Assembly: GCF_900142605.1 (NCBI RefSeq)
Contig: NZ_FRBL01000002.1
Coordinates: 434,001-498,000, forward strand
Origin: Chitinophaga jiangningensis
Lineage (GTDB): Bacteria; Bacteroidota; Bacteroidia; Chitinophagales; Chitinophagaceae
Length of the DNA stretch: 64,000 bases
Reading direction: 5' to 3'
Positions 1 through 8,454 of this stretch are shown here, piece by piece. The translations under genes were made by a program, and so were the position numbers. Below the pieces are notes generated by a model that made no database searches, was not told the origin of the DNA, and saw nothing but the letters and a program-made list of their open reading frames with translations. How positions within the stretch are numbered: position 1 is the first letter of the stretch; each line of letters begins with the position of its first letter.

Positions 1-471
1 TTTCAGACGGTTCATACCTTCTAATACAGCCGGGGGCACAAAAGCGTTCACTGCGCCGCCATGCCTGTAAATATCCCGCACCAGCGTGGAGGCGATGCTG
101 GCATACAAGGGAGAGCAGCTGAGGAAGAACGTTTCTATGGACGGGTCTATGGTACGGTTCACGTCTGCAATGGCCTTCTCATACTCGAAATCGCCCACGC
201 CACGAATGCCCCGCAGTATAAACCGGGCTTTTATCTCTCTGCAAAAATCAATGGTAAGCCCCTGATAGGACGCCACTTCCACCCTGGAATCATTTTTATA
301 ATGTTCCCGGATCCACTGCATTCTTTCTTCCAGCGGAAACATGGGCTGCTTATTGCTGTTGTAGCCAATGCCGATCACCAGCTTATCGAAGAGGTCCAGG
401 GCACGGTCGATCACATCAGTATGACCGTAAGTGATGGGATCAAAAGTGCCGGGGAAAAGACAAATCTTCAT
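1..471 (-). CDS. coaD: Phosphopantetheine adenylyltransferase, partial (3' end outside window)
   Basis: CoaD transfers AMP from ATP to 4'-phosphopantetheine, the penultimate step of coenzyme A synthesis in the cytoplasm. The N-terminus MKICLFPGTFDPITYGH carries the nucleotidyltransferase TxGH motif at residues 14-17. The stretch FILRGIRGVGDFEYE and the SPLYASIASTLVRD region are also typical of CoaD. All 157 codons to the window edge are open and no stop is reached, so only the last few residues are missing compared with the usual 155-165. The gene lies 30 nt downstream of rsmD on the same strand, and the rsmD-coaD order is widely conserved, so cotranscription is likely. Confidence 0.95.
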   Translation of the reverse strand, partial: MKICLFPGTFDPITYGHTDVIDRALDLFDKLVIGIGYNSNKQPMFPLEERMQWIREHYKNDSRVEVASYQGLTIDFCREIKARFILRGIRGVGDFEYEKAIADVNRTIDPSIETFFLSCSPLYASIASTLVRDIYRHGGAVNAFVPPAVLEGMNRLK

Positions 472-501
472 ATGGGTTTTATTTGAAAAGTTCCGCCGGT
501 A

Positions 502-1056
502 CTAGCGTTTGAGCTCCTCCCGGTTGATAAACACCGAGAAGATGGTAGCGCCGTAATTCCTTTCTGTGCGGAAGTATGAATATTTACTGAAGTTGTTATG
601 ATTGGTATGCTCAATCACGAGCCAGCCTTCGGGCTTTAGCAGCTGCTTCTCGAAAACCACCAGGGGCAGCTTATCCAGCGTATCCATGGCATACGGTGGA
701 TCAGCGAAGATGAAATCGAACTGCTCCGTACACTGCTGCAGGTACTTGAATACATCCATTTTCACCACTTTGAGTGTGGTAATGTCCAGTCCCCGCGCTG
801 TTTTACTGATATATTCGGCCATAGACGGATCTTTTTCCACTACGGTCATATCAGTAGCCCCTCTGCTGGCCAGCTCATAGCTGATACTGCCGGTACCGCC
901 AAACAGGTCCAGGGTTTTTAAAGTCGAAATATCCAGGTTATTTTCGATGATATTAAACAAGCCGCCTTTGGCAATATCTGTAGTAGGCCTGGTATTAGGC
1001 ATTTTTGCCGGTGGCTGAAATCTCCTGCCCCCACTCGCTCCTCCGATTATACGCAT
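502..1056 (-). CDS. rsmD: 16S rRNA (guanine(966)-N2)-methyltransferase
   Basis: RsmD methylates G966 of 16S rRNA in the small ribosomal subunit using S-adenosylmethionine. The 184-residue protein has the SAM-binding glycine motif DLFGGTG at residues 50-56 and the amino-methyltransferase catalytic motif DPPYA at 119-123. The N-terminal RIIGGASGGR segment is typical of the family and the length is normal. Its start overlaps the end of the upstream DUF3822 gene by 10 nt, and coaD follows 30 nt downstream, indicating a three-gene operon on the minus strand. Confidence 0.94.
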   Translation of the reverse strand: MRIIGGASGGRRFQPPAKMPNTRPTTDIAKGGLFNIIENNLDISTLKTLDLFGGTGSISYELASRGATDMTVVEKDPSMAEYISKTARGLDITTLKVVKMDVFKYLQQCTEQFDFIFADPPYAMDTLDKLPLVVFEKQLLKPEGWLVIEHTNHNNFSKYSYFRTERNYGATIFSVFINREELKR

Positions 1057-1922
1057 AATGCTAACGCATACAAATTATGAAAATAATATCCCGGTATTTC
1101 CTGCATTTTGCTGATGTAGGAAAATCCCGGTAGTCGCTGTGCCCATTCCAGGTTAGGTATGAACTTATACATTTCCTGGTATACGGCGTTGTCCTTCACT
1201 AAAGCGCCGGACAGTTTCACTTTTACCTCTTTTTCATCCATTCCCAGCAGCCGAAGGGTGTTGACCACAGTATATACCACATCCAGTCCGCTCTGGTATT
1301 CCGCTTCCTGGTGGATGAGCAGTTTACCTGCTTTATAGATCGTGATGGTTATGGCATTACGTTGAACTTCTACAAAGGCTATTCCTTTTTCATTGTTGAA
1401 ATCGAAGTCCATGGGATAAGCCAGCAGCAGCGCGGAGCTGGCATGTATCACGAGGTCGGAGGAAAACTCTTTTCTCAGGAACCCTACCAGGTCTTTATCC
1501 AGGCTGTATACATTCACGAATGGCTGGCCGTATATCAGGTCCGACAGTACGGCTTCCTGGACTTTTTCCGGTTGCACCAGGTGCAGGTAGTCCTTTTTCA
1601 GGCCGGCGTTAAAATACTGCTGTGGCACCAGTACGCCGCTACCCGTATCGAAGGCCAGCAATACAGAACGGAATGCAGTAAACAAGAGTTTATCGACCTC
1701 AAATACTTCTTCGATCATTTCCAGGTCCGCCAGTGCTATTTTCTGGGGCTGAAAATGATACGACTTCAATGCCAGGAATTTCTTTGCAACAGGCTCATAC
1801 ACCACATAGCTGAAAGTGCCGCTGCCCACCAGCACCAGGAGGTGGCAGGCGGTAAGGTCGGTTTCCAGCAGCGTTTCATCGTCTACTGTAAATGCAGGAT
1901 GGATGTTATAGGCCACAGGCAT
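1047..1922 (-). CDS. DUF3822 family protein
   Basis: This 291-residue protein resembles the Bacteroidota DUF3822 family, which has no established biochemical function and is commonly found next to rsmD. No signal peptide or membrane segment is visible, so it is probably cytoplasmic. Some DUF3822 members are thought to adopt an actin/ASKHA-like fold, but that cannot be tested by eye here. It is the first gene of the DUF3822-rsmD-coaD operon and its stop overlaps the rsmD start. The divergent MATE gene begins about 97 nt away, so both promoters lie in that gap. Confidence 0.8.
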   Translation of the reverse strand: MPVAYNIHPAFTVDDETLLETDLTACHLLVLVGSGTFSYVVYEPVAKKFLALKSYHFQPQKIALADLEMIEEVFEVDKLLFTAFRSVLLAFDTGSGVLVPQQYFNAGLKKDYLHLVQPEKVQEAVLSDLIYGQPFVNVYSLDKDLVGFLRKEFSSDLVIHASSALLLAYPMDFDFNNEKGIAFVEVQRNAITITIYKAGKLLIHQEAEYQSGLDVVYTVVNTLRLLGMDEKEVKVKLSGALVKDNAVYQEMYKFIPNLEWAQRLPGFSYISKMQEIPGYYFHNLYALALCV

Positions 1923-1984
1923 ATTATAGAGTTCAAATGAATTACAATAATAAACTTTTTACTTTAATTGCCTTGCAGGAAGTA

Positions 1985-1992
1985 TATCTTTG
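1985..1992 (+). promoter_or_regulatory. Bacteroidota -7 promoter box (TAtcTTTG) for the MATE gene
   Basis: The octamer matches the Bacteroidota sigma factor -7 consensus TAnnTTTG and lies 27 nt before the chosen MATE start. No clean -33 TTG is visible at the expected distance. Confidence 0.5.
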
Positions 1993-2018
1993 CCTGCATC
2001 AAGACCCGAACCCGTACC

Positions 2019-3350
2019 ATGCAACTGGAAGTTTCGAACAGAGATATTATTAAGATTGCAGCACCTATATGTCTGGCACTGATCATACCGCAGGTAAATC
2101 ACATGACGAATACTGCGTTTCTGGGCAGGCTGGGGGAATTTGAGCTGGCGGCCAATGGCATAGCGGGTATCTATTACCTCGTGATGTATATGATTGCTTA
2201 CGGGTTGAATAACGGGATGCAGGTGCTGATAGCGCGGCGGGCGGGCCAGCAGCATTATGCAGGGATTGGTCAGCTGTTTTCCAACGGGTTGATATTAGGT
2301 CTTTTCTGTTCCCTGTTTGCCATCGCGATCACCTTGTTATTTGCCCCTTATTTCTTTTCACACACCTTACATAACAAGGCGATTTACGAAGCGGCGGTTT
2401 CGTTTATCCGTATACGTATCTGGGGCTTGCCGATGTTAATGCTGCTCAGCATGGCCAATGCGTTTTATATTGGCAGCGGGCATTCGCGGGTATTGGCTAT
2501 CACTTCGCTTTGCCAGGAGGCGATGAATATTTATTTCGACTACGGGTTGATTTTCGGGAAGTTAAGTATGCCGGCACTGGGGCTGAATGGCGCTGCGGTG
2601 GCTAGTATTATAGCTGAGAGTACCGGTTTTCTGGTAGCCTTCAGCATCCTGTTTATACGCGGGTTTCACCGCAGGTATAGTTTATTTAATTACCTGAAAC
2701 CCGCCTGGGGCGTGATGCAGAACATCCTGAACGTATCGGCGCCTATCATAATACAATTCCTTTTCAGCATCGGAGGCTGGTTTGTGTTCTTTATTTTCAT
2801 TGAGCATATGGGCGAGCGGCCGCTGGCTATTTCTAATATGTTGCGCAGCATTTTCGGGTTCTTCGGGATATTTACCTGGGCGCTGGCGGCTACCTGTAAT
2901 ACAATGGTCAGTAACCTGATTGGGCAGGGCAGGCAGGAGCAGGTGCTGCGGGCAATTAAGCGGATCATCCTTTATTCGGCTACCTGTTCAGTAGTGGTTT
3001 GCATACTCGTAAACGTATTCCCGTATACGTTATTACATATTTATACGGCAGATGCCAGCCTGATCAGGGATTCGCTGCCGAGTATCCGGGTAATTACGCT
3101 CAGCACCATACTGATGGCCATATCAGCCGTGGCTTTGAGTGGTGTTACCGGCACGGGGAACACGCGTATGAACCTGATGACCGAAATCATAGCGGTGGTC
3201 GGATACCTGATTTATTGTTACATCGTGATTGAGCGGATGAGGAGCCCTTTACATTGGGCATGGGGGGCGGATTTCTTTTACTGGACGATTATTTTTGGGA
3301 TCAGCGCGTGGTATTTGCAGAGTGGGAGGTGGAAAGGGAAAGAGATTTAG
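2019..3350 (+). CDS. MATE family multidrug/toxin exporter
   Basis: This 443-residue inner-membrane protein is a MATE-type exporter, a cation-coupled antiporter for toxic organic compounds. It has about twelve hydrophobic segments and typical features such as IRIWGLP near the middle of the first half and the duplicated two-bundle architecture. The ATG at 2019 (MQLEVSNRD) is preferred over an upstream in-frame ATG at 1968, because that one would precede the promoter -7 box at 1985. The substrate cannot be predicted. It stands alone on the plus strand and is followed by the twin-hairpin element at 3361-3435. Confidence 0.88.
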   Translation: MQLEVSNRDIIKIAAPICLALIIPQVNHMTNTAFLGRLGEFELAANGIAGIYYLVMYMIAYGLNNGMQVLIARRAGQQHYAGIGQLFSNGLILGLFCSLFAIAITLLFAPYFFSHTLHNKAIYEAAVSFIRIRIWGLPMLMLLSMANAFYIGSGHSRVLAITSLCQEAMNIYFDYGLIFGKLSMPALGLNGAAVASIIAESTGFLVAFSILFIRGFHRRYSLFNYLKPAWGVMQNILNVSAPIIIQFLFSIGGWFVFFIFIEHMGERPLAISNMLRSIFGFFGIFTWALAATCNTMVSNLIGQGRQEQVLRAIKRIILYSATCSVVVCILVNVFPYTLLHIYTADASLIRDSLPSIRVITLSTILMAISAVALSGVTGTGNTRMNLMTEIIAVVGYLIYCYIVIERMRSPLHWAWGADFFYWTIIFGISAWYLQSGRWKGKEI

Positions 3351-3360
3351 TTTAATATTT

Positions 3361-3435
3361 GCGAGCCTCCCGTCGCCTCCGGCGACGGGAGGCTCGCTTT
3401 AGAGGCCGGACCGAAGGTCCGGCCTCTAAAGCGAG
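3361..3435. repeat. Overlapping twin-hairpin element (CC-N3-GG family)
   Basis: Two perfect hairpins fill this convergent gap. Hairpin 1 (3361-3397) has 17-bp arms and a TCC loop. Hairpin 2 (3393-3435) has 20-bp arms and a GAA loop. The 5-nt CTCGC at 3393-3397 belongs to both stems, so full pairing of one excludes full pairing of the other. The element ends exactly at the stop codon of the TPR gene. It may act as a bidirectional terminator, but there is no clear T-run. Confidence 0.85.
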
Positions 3436-4191
3436 TTATTGGAGATCATCCAACATCTTCTTCACATCAGCTTTTATGCTGGCATCATCATAAGTTATAT
3501 TTCTCAGGGTGAGTGCTTTTTTGAGCACTTCCACTGCTTTATCTTCCTGGTCATTTTCTTTGTAGGCGCGGGCCAGCTCGTAATAATTGAGAATGAAGCC
3601 AGGATCTAACTGGCGGCATTTTTCATAATTAGCGATGGCGTTGGTAAGGCTGCCTTCCGGGATACCTCCGAACAGCATTTTAGCGGCACTACGCTCAAAT
3701 ACGTTGAGTGTGGCTACTTCATAATTCCATTTTCCCAGCACATGGTAGGCCGGACCAAATTTTGGGTCCAGCTTAATGGCCAGGTCGGCGTATTTCTTCA
3801 CGTCTTTGGAGGCGGCTACTTTATCTTTTGCGCCGGAGATGAGGGCCATACGTCCCATGGCTACGGACATGGCGTAATTGGCCATGGCGCTGTTGGGATT
3901 TACTTTCAGTGCGGCGTTGGCGTAATCCTTTGCCTGGTTGAAGTAATTGGTTTTAGCTGTTTTATCTTTCTGGCGGTTGCCGATGCGCGAAGCCATTTCG
4001 CTGGCCTGTATGAGGGCATCCAGCTGGGTGGGTTGTATTTTCAGAATTTCCTTATCCTTATCAAAAGCTTCCTGCTCTTTCATTTGCACTTCCAGCTGCT
4101 TGGCCTGTGCTACCATTTCATCTACTGTTTGGGCTTGGGAGATGAGGGTGCCGAGGAGGAACACGGATGCCGTTATGATCTTTTTCACCAT
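3436..4191 (-). CDS. Exported tetratricopeptide-repeat protein
   Basis: This 251-residue protein starts with a signal peptide (MVKKIITASVFLLGTLISQAQ), so it is probably periplasmic. The body is alpha-helical with several TPR-like 34-residue units, for example around PNSAMANYAMSVAMGRMA, PKFGPAYHVLGKWNYE and PGFILNYYELARAYKENDQEDKAVEVLKKAL (the last at roughly residues 195-225). TPRs mediate protein-protein contacts; no partner is evident from the neighbours. The middle segment resembles regulator-of-microtubule-dynamics-like TPR proteins, which are widespread in Bacteroidota. Specific function unknown. Confidence 0.8.
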   Translation of the reverse strand: MVKKIITASVFLLGTLISQAQTVDEMVAQAKQLEVQMKEQEAFDKDKEILKIQPTQLDALIQASEMASRIGNRQKDKTAKTNYFNQAKDYANAALKVNPNSAMANYAMSVAMGRMALISGAKDKVAASKDVKKYADLAIKLDPKFGPAYHVLGKWNYEVATLNVFERSAAKMLFGGIPEGSLTNAIANYEKCRQLDPGFILNYYELARAYKENDQEDKAVEVLKKALTLRNITYDDASIKADVKKMLDDLQ

Positions 4192-4287
4192 AGGACAGGT
4201 TTTAGTTTGAGTGTAAATATTGATTAGCTTATAGATATAAATATACTAAAATAACAAATTTAAACCTGCAAGGTTACGTTAAAAATC

Positions 4288-4638
4288 TCAGTAGTCTTTT
4301 TCCAGCGACACCATGGAATTGCGGATGGGAGCGCCCATTGGCGGATTCATTTTACGCAGGGTGACGTGGCTGTGGGTGATGTTGGGGTAGCGGGATTTCA
4401 GTGCGTCGGTAATGGCGTATACGACTTCTTCGAGAAGTGGTTTTGGGATAGCCATTACGGCTTTGGCGATTTCGTATATGCCCTGGTAGTTAACGGTTTC
4501 GGAGAGGTCATCCACGGGCACGGTACCGGGTATACGAACGGAGATATCCAGGATAAATTCGTTACCGATGATAGTTTCTTCCGGATAATAGCCATGGAAG
4601 GCATGAAAGGAGGCTTTTTCCAGTGCGATGGTAAGCAT
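4288..4638 (-). CDS. folB: Dihydroneopterin aldolase
   Basis: FolB cleaves 7,8-dihydroneopterin to 6-hydroxymethyl-dihydropterin and glycolaldehyde in folate synthesis. The 116-residue product has the family hallmarks FHAFHGYYPEE near the N-terminus, the conserved Glu region NYQGIYEIAKAV, and the C-terminal TLRKMNPPMG stretch. The start at 4638 (MLTIALEKASFHAFHG) gives the normal FolB length. A longer in-frame reading from 4689 would run through the hairpin behind trxB and is rejected. The gene lies downstream of trxB on the same strand. Confidence 0.92.
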   Translation of the reverse strand: MLTIALEKASFHAFHGYYPEETIIGNEFILDISVRIPGTVPVDDLSETVNYQGIYEIAKAVMAIPKPLLEEVVYAITDALKSRYPNITHSHVTLRKMNPPMGAPIRNSMVSLEKDY

Positions 4639-4657
4639 AATCAGTTGATTTAAAGCA

Positions 4658-4690
4658 AATGCCGGGCTGGTGATAGTCCGGCCCGGCATT
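4658..4690 (-). terminator. Hairpin downstream of trxB
   Basis: A 10-bp perfect stem (AATGCCGGGC with GCCCGGCATT) encloses a 13-nt loop between the trxB stop and the folB start. The following T-run on the minus strand is weak, so it may only partly terminate. Confidence 0.5.
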
Positions 4691-4707
4691 GAATATTGGT
4701 ATCAGGA

Positions 4708-5658
4708 TTAATGGTGCTCTTTTGCAGAGAGGTATCTTTCTGCGTCGAGGGCTGCCATACAACCGCTACCGGCGGCGGTTACAGCCTGGCGGTAGATTTT
4801 ATCCTGTACGTCGCCGCAGGCGAAAACGCCTTCTACGCTGGTACGGGAAGAACCAGGTACGGTAACGATGTAGTCTTGATCGTCCAGCTCCAGGTAATCT
4901 TTGAAGATTGCGGAGTTAGGCTGGTGACCGATGGCAACGAAGAATGCGCTCACTGGCACTTCTTTCTTTTCACCGGTTTTGTTGTTGTGGATGCGAACGG
5001 CTTCCACTTTGTTTTCTCCCAGTACTTCATCGGTTTCTGAGTTCCAGTAAACGATGATGTTGGATGTTTTGAGCACGCGGTCCTGCATTACTTTGGAGGC
5101 GCGCATTTCATCGCGGCGTACGAGCATATGTACGGTGCTGCACATTTTAGAAAGGTAGAGTGCTTCTTCGGCGGCGGTATCACCGGCGCCAACGATGGCT
5201 ACCTCTTTACCACGGAAGAAGAAGCCGTCGCACACTGCACAGGCGGAAACGCCGCTACCGTTGAGGCGTTGCTCAGACGGGATGCCGAGCCATTTGGCGG
5301 AGGCGCCGGTGGCGATGATGATGGCATCAGCGGTGATTTCTTTTTCTTCGTCGATGATTACTTTATATGGCTGTTTGCTAAAGTCAACTGAAGTGGCCAG
5401 GCCATAGCGGATATCGGCGCCCATGCGGGTAGCCTGTTTTTCGAAGTCCACCATCATTTCCGGGCCCTGGATTCCTTCCGGGTAGCCTGGATAGTTTTCC
5501 ACTTCCGTGGTGATAGTGAGCTGACCGCCTGGCTGGATACCCTGGTACAGTACTGGTTTGAGGTTAGCTCTTGCGGCATAGATTGCGGCGGTGTAGCCTG
5601 CTGGGCCTGAACCGATGATCAATAAATGCACATGCTCTTGCTGGTTCTTGTTTTCCAT
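4708..5658 (-). CDS. trxB: Thioredoxin-disulfide reductase
   Basis: TrxB transfers electrons from NADPH through FAD to thioredoxin in the cytoplasm. The 316-residue protein shows the FAD-binding GSGPAG motif at 16-21, the redox-active CAVC pair at 140-143 and the NADPH-binding GAGDTA at 157-162. The second FAD motif, GVFACGDVQD, lies near the C-terminus. Length and domain order are those of the low-molecular-weight bacterial enzyme. A -7 promoter box lies at 5719-5726 upstream, so it is probably transcribed from its own promoter. Confidence 0.96.
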   Translation of the reverse strand: MENKNQQEHVHLLIIGSGPAGYTAAIYAARANLKPVLYQGIQPGGQLTITTEVENYPGYPEGIQGPEMMVDFEKQATRMGADIRYGLATSVDFSKQPYKVIIDEEKEITADAIIIATGASAKWLGIPSEQRLNGSGVSACAVCDGFFFRGKEVAIVGAGDTAAEEALYLSKMCSTVHMLVRRDEMRASKVMQDRVLKTSNIIVYWNSETDEVLGENKVEAVRIHNNKTGEKKEVPVSAFFVAIGHQPNSAIFKDYLELDDQDYIVTVPGSSRTSVEGVFACGDVQDKIYRQAVTAAGSGCMAALDAERYLSAKEHH

Positions 5659-5718
5659 ACTTCTAAGTTACTGTGTAATATTATTGCTAATGATTGGTGT
5701 ATGATGATTTTTAGCCTG

Positions 5719-5726
5719 CAAAAATA
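5719..5726 (-). promoter_or_regulatory. Bacteroidota -7 promoter box (TATTTTTG) for trxB
   Basis: On the minus strand the octamer fits TAnnTTTG and is followed by GCAGG, a common context in Bacteroidota promoters. It lies 61 nt before the trxB start. Confidence 0.5.
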
Positions 5727-5747
5727 CGAGGCTTGCGCCAATATAAA

Positions 5748-5779
5748 AACACCGGCCATGTAATTACAAGGCCGGTGTT
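5748..5779 (-). terminator. Intrinsic terminator downstream of rpoD
   Basis: A 10-bp GC-rich stem (AACACCGGCC with GGCCGGTGTT) is followed on the minus strand by a run of T residues. It sits about 100 nt after the sigma factor stop and before the trxB promoter. Confidence 0.75.
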
Positions 5780-5876
5780 CTTATAGAATAAAGAGGATAT
5801 GTAGATTTCTTTATTATCTGATGTAAGAAACTGCGCGATGCGCCAGTTTTCAGGATCGAGAAAATTCCAAAATGAA

Positions 5877-6734
5877 TTATCCAAGATAGGATTTTAAAGC
5901 GCCACTATAGCGGGCTTTCTGCAGCCTTTTAATAGCACGTTCTTTAATTTGCCTGATTCTTTCCTTAGTCAGATCATATTTCTGACCAATTTGTTCGATT
6001 GTTGCTCCGTTTTCACCATCCAGACCAAAGTAAGCGTTCACGATCTCTGCTTCACGCGGGCTGAGGGATTTCAGTACCCTGCGGATCTCTTCACGTAATG
6101 AATCGCGCATAACGTCATCGTCGGTAATGTCGCCACCTTCCAGAAGGTCACCCATTGCTACGTCTTCAGCTTCATGTACTGGTGCATCCAGTGACATATG
6201 GCGGGTATTGCTTTGGAAGATATTGTTAATTTCCGATTCAGACATTTCCAGGATTTCTGCAAGTTCCTCGGTAGAAGGCTCACGCTCGTTTTCCTGTTCA
6301 AAAGCCATATAGGCTTTGTTTGCCTTGTTATAGGTGCCAATTTTATTCTGCGGCAGACGAACAAGACGACCCTGTTCAGCCAACGCCTGTAAAATGGATT
6401 GGCGAATCCACCATACAGCATAAGAGATGAATTTGAAACCTTTTGTTTCATCGAAACGTTGCGCCGCTTTAATCAAACCGAGATTACCTTCATTAATAAG
6501 GTCACTGAGGCTGAGCCCCTGATGTTGATATTGCTTTGCCACGGAAACAACGAAACGAAGGTTTCCTGTAGTCAATCTTTCAAGAGCCTTTTGATCGCCC
6601 ATTTTTATACGCTGCGCCAAAACGGTCTCTTCCTCAGGTGTTAACAAAGGGATCTTCGAGATTTCCTGCAGGTACTTTTCTACCGCCTGCGAATCACGGT
6701 TGGTGATCTGGGTGGCAATTTTAAGTTGCCTCAT
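5877..6734 (-). CDS. rpoD: Primary RNA polymerase sigma factor (RpoD/SigA type)
   Basis: This 285-residue sigma-70 protein is the short housekeeping type typical of Bacteroidota, which lacks region 1.1. Region 1.2 is at about 17-45 (AVEKYLQEISKIPLLTPEEE). Region 2 follows (DLINEGNLGLIKAAQRFD and KFISYAVWWIRQSI, about 75-115). Region 3 is in the middle and region 4 ends with the helix-turn-helix LTKERIRQIKERAIKRL near 250-270. This sigma recognises the TTTG/TAnnTTTG promoters found repeatedly in this window. A single rpoD copy here, followed by a terminator, fits a monocistronic unit. Confidence 0.95.
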   Translation of the reverse strand: MRQLKIATQITNRDSQAVEKYLQEISKIPLLTPEEETVLAQRIKMGDQKALERLTTGNLRFVVSVAKQYQHQGLSLSDLINEGNLGLIKAAQRFDETKGFKFISYAVWWIRQSILQALAEQGRLVRLPQNKIGTYNKANKAYMAFEQENEREPSTEELAEILEMSESEINNIFQSNTRHMSLDAPVHEAEDVAMGDLLEGGDITDDDVMRDSLREEIRRVLKSLSPREAEIVNAYFGLDGENGATIEQIGQKYDLTKERIRQIKERAIKRLQKARYSGALKSYLG

Positions 6735-7070
6735 ATGAAAAATTGTATTGGTTTATAAATAAAGTAACAGAGAAAGAAATATTTTGTTTTGTTCAAACGT
6801 CGAAAATTATATAACTTACAAATTTTCCTGCTCTATCTGTTCTTTTGTTTCAAATTAGCCTGCAAAGATCGTGCTAAGCAATCACATCTCCAAATCTTCT
6901 TCCTGCTGCCAAATCTACTAACAAAGTACCCTATATAAACGAAATATCATAGCCCTTTAGTTCTCTTATAACGCAGCTTTAGTCAAATTTTAACAATTGG
7001 TAAGTATTTATCATAAACCCAATTGTATTCACTAATTTTCGGTTACGGAATTTGCAAATTATCCAATAAT
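6735..7070. other. AT-rich divergent promoter region between rpoD and ltaE
   Basis: This 336-nt gap separates the divergently oriented sigma factor and threonine aldolase genes. A near-consensus -7 box, GATCTTTG followed by GCAGG on the minus strand, lies at 6863-6870. It could drive rpoD with a leader of about 120 nt. No ORF, hairpin or RNA gene was recognised. Confidence 0.5.
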
Positions 7071-8084
7071 ATGATCGATTTTAGAAGCGACACTTTTACA
7101 CGTCCCTCCCATGGCATGTTACAGGCGATGAACTCGGCGGAAGTGGGCGACGATGTTTTTGGTGAGGATCCCACCGTTAATAAACTGGAAGCCATCATGG
7201 CAGACTATTTTGGCAAAGAGTCAGCCCTTTACTGCCCTTCCGGCACAATGTCTAACCAAATAGCAATCAATGTACATACGCGCCCGGGCGATGAAGTTAT
7301 CTGCTCCAACCTGGCCCACGTATACGTGAGCGAAGGAGGCGGGATCGCCTTTAACTCCGGTGCCCAGGTGCAAACACTCGTGGGCGACCGCGGCCTCATC
7401 ACCGCTGCACAAGTGCAGGCAGCCATTCAGCCGGACGATGTACATAAACCGCATACCAGCCTCGTAAGCCTCGAAAACACCTCCAACTTCGGTGGTGGCT
7501 GCTGCTATAACATGCAGGACATACTCGATATCAGCGCAGTCTGCGATCAGCATAACCTGGCACTCCACCTCGACGGTGCCCGCCTCTTCAATGCCCTCGT
7601 GGCCACCGGCCAGGACCCGAAAGTTTACGGCCAGGCGTTCGACAGCATCTCCGTTTGCCTTAATAAAGGAATGGGATGCCCTATGGGGTCCGTACTGCTG
7701 GGCAGCCGCGAATTTATCAAGGCAGCACGCCGCGTACGTAAAAAGCTCGGCGGGGGTATGCGCCAGGCAGGTTACATGGCAGCTACCGGTATCTACGCCA
7801 TGGAGAACAATATAGGAAGACTCACTGAAGACCACCTGCATGCAAAACAAATTGCAGCTGTTCTAAGAGAAAAATCCTTTATCGGTGAATTCCTGCCGGT
7901 AGAAACCAATATTATCATCTTCGAAGTGAAAGGCCGGTTTACACCTAAAGACCTTACCGCCTACCTCAAAGACGAAGGTATACTCGTGATCCCGATCTCT
8001 CCTACCCAGGTGAGAATGGTGCTACACCTGGACGTTACTCCTGAAATGGTGGAACGAACCTGTAAGGTGCTGGCAGCGCTGTGA
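7071..8084 (+). CDS. ltaE: Low-specificity L-threonine aldolase
   Basis: This PLP enzyme cleaves L-threonine and L-allo-threonine to glycine and acetaldehyde. The 337-residue protein starts MIDFRSDTFTRPS, the standard family N-terminus. It has the GDDVFGEDPT substrate loop near residue 24, LHLDGARLFNA with the PLP-pyridine Asp, and the cofactor lysine K199 in CLNKGMGCPMGS. The start at 7071 is chosen over 7023 because only this start begins at the conserved fold. It is monocistronic, followed by a bipartite repeat element at 8118. Confidence 0.93.
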   Translation: MIDFRSDTFTRPSHGMLQAMNSAEVGDDVFGEDPTVNKLEAIMADYFGKESALYCPSGTMSNQIAINVHTRPGDEVICSNLAHVYVSEGGGIAFNSGAQVQTLVGDRGLITAAQVQAAIQPDDVHKPHTSLVSLENTSNFGGGCCYNMQDILDISAVCDQHNLALHLDGARLFNALVATGQDPKVYGQAFDSISVCLNKGMGCPMGSVLLGSREFIKAARRVRKKLGGGMRQAGYMAATGIYAMENNIGRLTEDHLHAKQIAAVLREKSFIGEFLPVETNIIIFEVKGRFTPKDLTAYLKDEGILVIPISPTQVRMVLHLDVTPEMVERTCKVLAAL

Positions 8085-8117
8085 TAATTCAAAGAGTTTT
8101 TTGCGAAGATCAGAGCG

Positions 8118-8168
8118 CATCCCAATGACGCCTTCGGTGTCATTGGGATGGTTCCGCGCTGCGCGCGG
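8118..8168. repeat. Bipartite hairpin repeat, copy with 15-bp first stem
   Basis: Hairpin 1 (8118-8150) has 15-bp arms around a TTC triloop within the core CCTTCGG. One arm pair is G-T, a wobble only if transcribed on the plus strand. Hairpin 2 (8154-8168) is CCGCGC-TGC-GCGCGG. The two are separated by 3 nt. Confidence 0.85.
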
Positions 8169-8427
8169 CCTGCAGATAGCTGTAGTGGCGCAGGCATTGC
8201 ACCTCTACAATAATACGGTACAGATAACGCCATGGTTGCCTCCTCACGCGTCTACCGGTGCAGCAGCCAGCTGCCGCCCCGCAAAGCCAACGCCGCTCCC
8301 TTACTTGCAAAATAGCCGCAGGAGAGGCAAATTTCTCTCTATAAAAAATATAATAACCTGACAATCAAAAAATTAAACCAGCCTCACAAATATTGGGATA
8401 TAATTTCCTTCTGTGGTCAATCTCCTT

Positions 8428-8435
8428 TATTTTTG
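8428..8435 (+). promoter_or_regulatory. Bacteroidota -7 promoter box (TATTTTTG) for valS
   Basis: The octamer matches TAnnTTTG and is followed by CAGAC, 20 nt before the chosen valS start. The short spacing supports ATG 8455 and excludes the longer in-frame start at 8413. Confidence 0.6.
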
Positions 8436-8454
8436 CAGACTTATATTTAATAGC

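Larger units (their letters stand above)
8085..8454. other. Gap between ltaE and valS
   Basis: This 370-nt stretch holds the repeat element at 8118-8168 and the valS -7 box at 8428-8435. The middle (about 8170-8400) shows only a weak TGTAG/CTACA inverted repeat and no credible coding frame. It could be the degraded flank of the repeat element or an unrecognised RNA; nothing further is supported. Confidence 0.5.

Noticed and set aside
8170..8400. Small RNA gene between ltaE and valS
   Set aside because: Weak TGTAG/CTACA pairing only, no terminator, no conserved motif.
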